This document shows, in pieces, positions 34,468 to 36,835 of a stretch of 36,835 bases of DNA; position 1 is the stretch's first letter, and each line of letters begins with the position of its first letter. The position numbers and the translations under genes were made by a program. The notes beneath the pieces are model-generated. The model ran no database searches, was not told the DNA's origin, and saw nothing but the letters and a program-made list of their open reading frames with translations. Source of the stretch: Terriglobia bacterium (lineage in GTDB: Bacteria; Acidobacteriota; Terriglobia; UBA7540); the NCBI GenBank assembly GCA_030040995.1, contig JASHOS010000193.1:1-36835 (forward strand), given 5' to 3'.

Positions 34468-34517
34468 CCCCTCACCCGGCCTCCTTCGTCGGCCACCCTC
34501 TCCCAAGGGAGAGGGCT
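34468..34517. repeat. Dispersed 'CCCCTCACCCGGCC...CCCTCTCCC..GGGAGAGGG' copy
   Basis: CCCCTCACCCGGCCTCCTTC and CCACCCTCTCCCAAGGGAGA resemble the elements at 16113 and 29712. It lies just past the atpC stop. Confidence 0.75.
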
Positions 34518-34539
34518 GAGATTGCGAACAGCAATAAGG

Positions 34540-34962
34540 CTAAGCTTTCTGCTTTGCGGCTTCAATCCGCGCCAGCGAACGTTGCAAGGCGGTTTGCTGA
34601 GGCTCCGTTTGTTCGTCTGAAGGATGCTGGCGTAATTGTTCTTCGGCCTGTCGTTTCGCCCGCTCCGCGCGTTCAACGTCAATATCTTCGGCCATCTCCG
34701 CCGCTTGGGCCAGCACCGTCACCCGTCCCGGGAGCACTTCGGCAAATCCTTCGAGTACGGCCATATATTTTGTTTGGCCTCCATGGTCGTAGAAGAGAAC
34801 GCCATTCGCCAGCTCGGAGATGAGTGGCGCGTGGCCGGGCAGTGTTCCCAGCCGTCCGTCCTTGCCGGGAAGGGAAACAGCAGTTGTCCGTTCCGAGACC
34901 ACCGGGCGTTCAGGAGTGACCACCCGAAGCTCGATTTCAGTGGGTAACGCTTCGTCGGGCAT
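34540..34962 (-). CDS. atpC: F1Fo ATP synthase epsilon subunit
   Basis: 140 residues. The N-terminal beta-sandwich has the family pattern LRVVTPERPVVSE, GRLGTLPGHAPLISELANG and MAVLEGFAEVLPGRVTVLAQ. The C-terminal two-helix region (~92-140) is Gln/Glu-rich (VERAERAKRQAEEQLRQ). It is part of the central stalk of F1 and regulates hydrolysis. It follows atpD, but a gap of 241 nt containing a dispersed repeat separates them. No obvious ribosome site precedes the ATG. Confidence 0.93.
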   Translation of the reverse strand: MPDEALPTEIELRVVTPERPVVSERTTAVSLPGKDGRLGTLPGHAPLISELANGVLFYDHGGQTKYMAVLEGFAEVLPGRVTVLAQAAEMAEDIDVERAERAKRQAEEQLRQHPSDEQTEPQQTALQRSLARIEAAKQKA

Positions 34963-35058
34963 AATGAAGCACTCAGCTTTCAGCCGTCAGCTTTCAGCGT
35001 AGCGGATACCGCGCTGCAAGGTCGTAACGGCTTATTTTCCTGGCGAGCTTTTTGAGTA

Positions 35059-35170
35059 CCCTCTCACCCGCCTGCGGGCAGGAGCCGCTCCGTCGCTGAA
35101 GCTCTGGAGCGTAAGCGACCTTCGGTGGGCGCAGGCCGCGAGCCACCCTCTCCCCCAAAGGGGCGAGGGC
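35059..35170. repeat. Dispersed repeat between atpD and atpC
   Basis: The block from 35066 to 35131 is nearly identical to 29720-29783, continuing to GCCGCGAGCCACCCTCTCCC and AAAGGGGCGAGGGC. It lacks the second terminal repeat seen at 29864. Placement within an ATP-synthase operon shows it is tolerated as a transcribed spacer. Confidence 0.85.
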
Positions 35171-35203
35171 AAAGTGTCTTGCGGCTCTGCCGCGCGGCGT
35201 TGC

Positions 35204-36646
<1,443 letters not shown>

Positions 36647-36794
36647 TCAAACCTCGGCTTTTGGCTCTTAGCTTTGCTTTTAGCTTGAACCCTATTGTGC
36701 AAGCATCTGATTCTCAGTCGCCACACTGCTAACTTATGCGGCCAGCAATATCGTCAAAATATTCTCGAAAAAGCTAATCGCTAAGAGCTTCCCC

Positions 36795-36835
36795 TCACAT
36801 TGCCGCGGCGCCGCTGACGATCTCGATGATCTCCT
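36795..36835 (-). CDS. atpG: F1Fo ATP synthase gamma subunit, C-terminal end only
   Basis: The last 12 codons, EIIEIVSGAAAM and a TGA, match the conserved C-terminus of gamma subunits (consensus ITKEIIEIVSGA). The rest lies beyond the window. The order atpG-atpD-atpC supports the call. The 154-nt gap to atpD contains only 'TTAGCTTT'-type low-complexity sequence. Confidence 0.85.
   Translation of the reverse strand, partial: EIIEIVSGAAAM

Overview
The window looks like a chromosomal segment of an Acidobacteriota genome (Terriglobia-like). The grounds are two Oar-type TonB-dependent receptors with N-terminal carboxypeptidase-regulatory-like domains, a very large propeller-type sensor kinase, a DUF5107/TPR protein, an S55-domain protein, and several families of short dispersed GC-rich palindromic repeats between genes. 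This assignment is inference from gene content. I saw no transposase, phage gene, rRNA, tRNA or CRISPR array.

Left part (1-12.9 kb): a C-terminally truncated DUF5107/TPR protein (minus strand) diverges from a LacI-family regulator, which is followed by a large TonB-dependent receptor. Both flanking promoters carry a CTAACGTA-containing imperfect palindrome at or next to the -10/+1 region, so the three genes look like one LacI-controlled sugar-uptake unit. Then come a structured 600-nt leader with a strong terminator hairpin, a siroheme nitrite/sulfite reductase, a HAD-like protein, a repeat-rich non-coding stretch, a Ser/Ala-rich protein with 47-residue tandem repeats, and a Uma2-type PD-(D/E)XK protein.

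Centre (12.9-22.5 kb): a galactan-type utilisation locus. A 999-residue sensor kinase with about 14 propeller repeats plus a Y_Y_Y domain diverges from a second Oar-like receptor, a secreted GH53 endo-beta-1,4-galactanase and a NarL-type response regulator. The likely logic is a periplasmic oligosaccharide sensor, an outer-membrane importer, a secreted endo-acting hydrolase, and the cognate regulator split to the far end of the cluster. Shikimate kinase follows on the opposite strand, behind the frameshifted remains of a DeoR-family regulator.

Right part (22.8-36.8 kb, mostly minus strand): an ECF sigma / zf-HC2 anti-sigma / DUF4097 operon; a secreted propeller-Ig protein; a secreted S55 (SpoIVB-like) protein whose catalytic blocks appear circularly permuted; a metallophosphoesterase; a glutaredoxin-like protein followed by a polyprenyl-phosphate sugar-1-phosphate transferase; two divergent toxin-antitoxin pairs (RHH-PIN with a clear operator, and BrnT-BrnA); a Tat-type cupin; and the end of the F-type ATP synthase operon (atpG end, atpD, atpC), with a dispersed repeat lodged between atpD and atpC.
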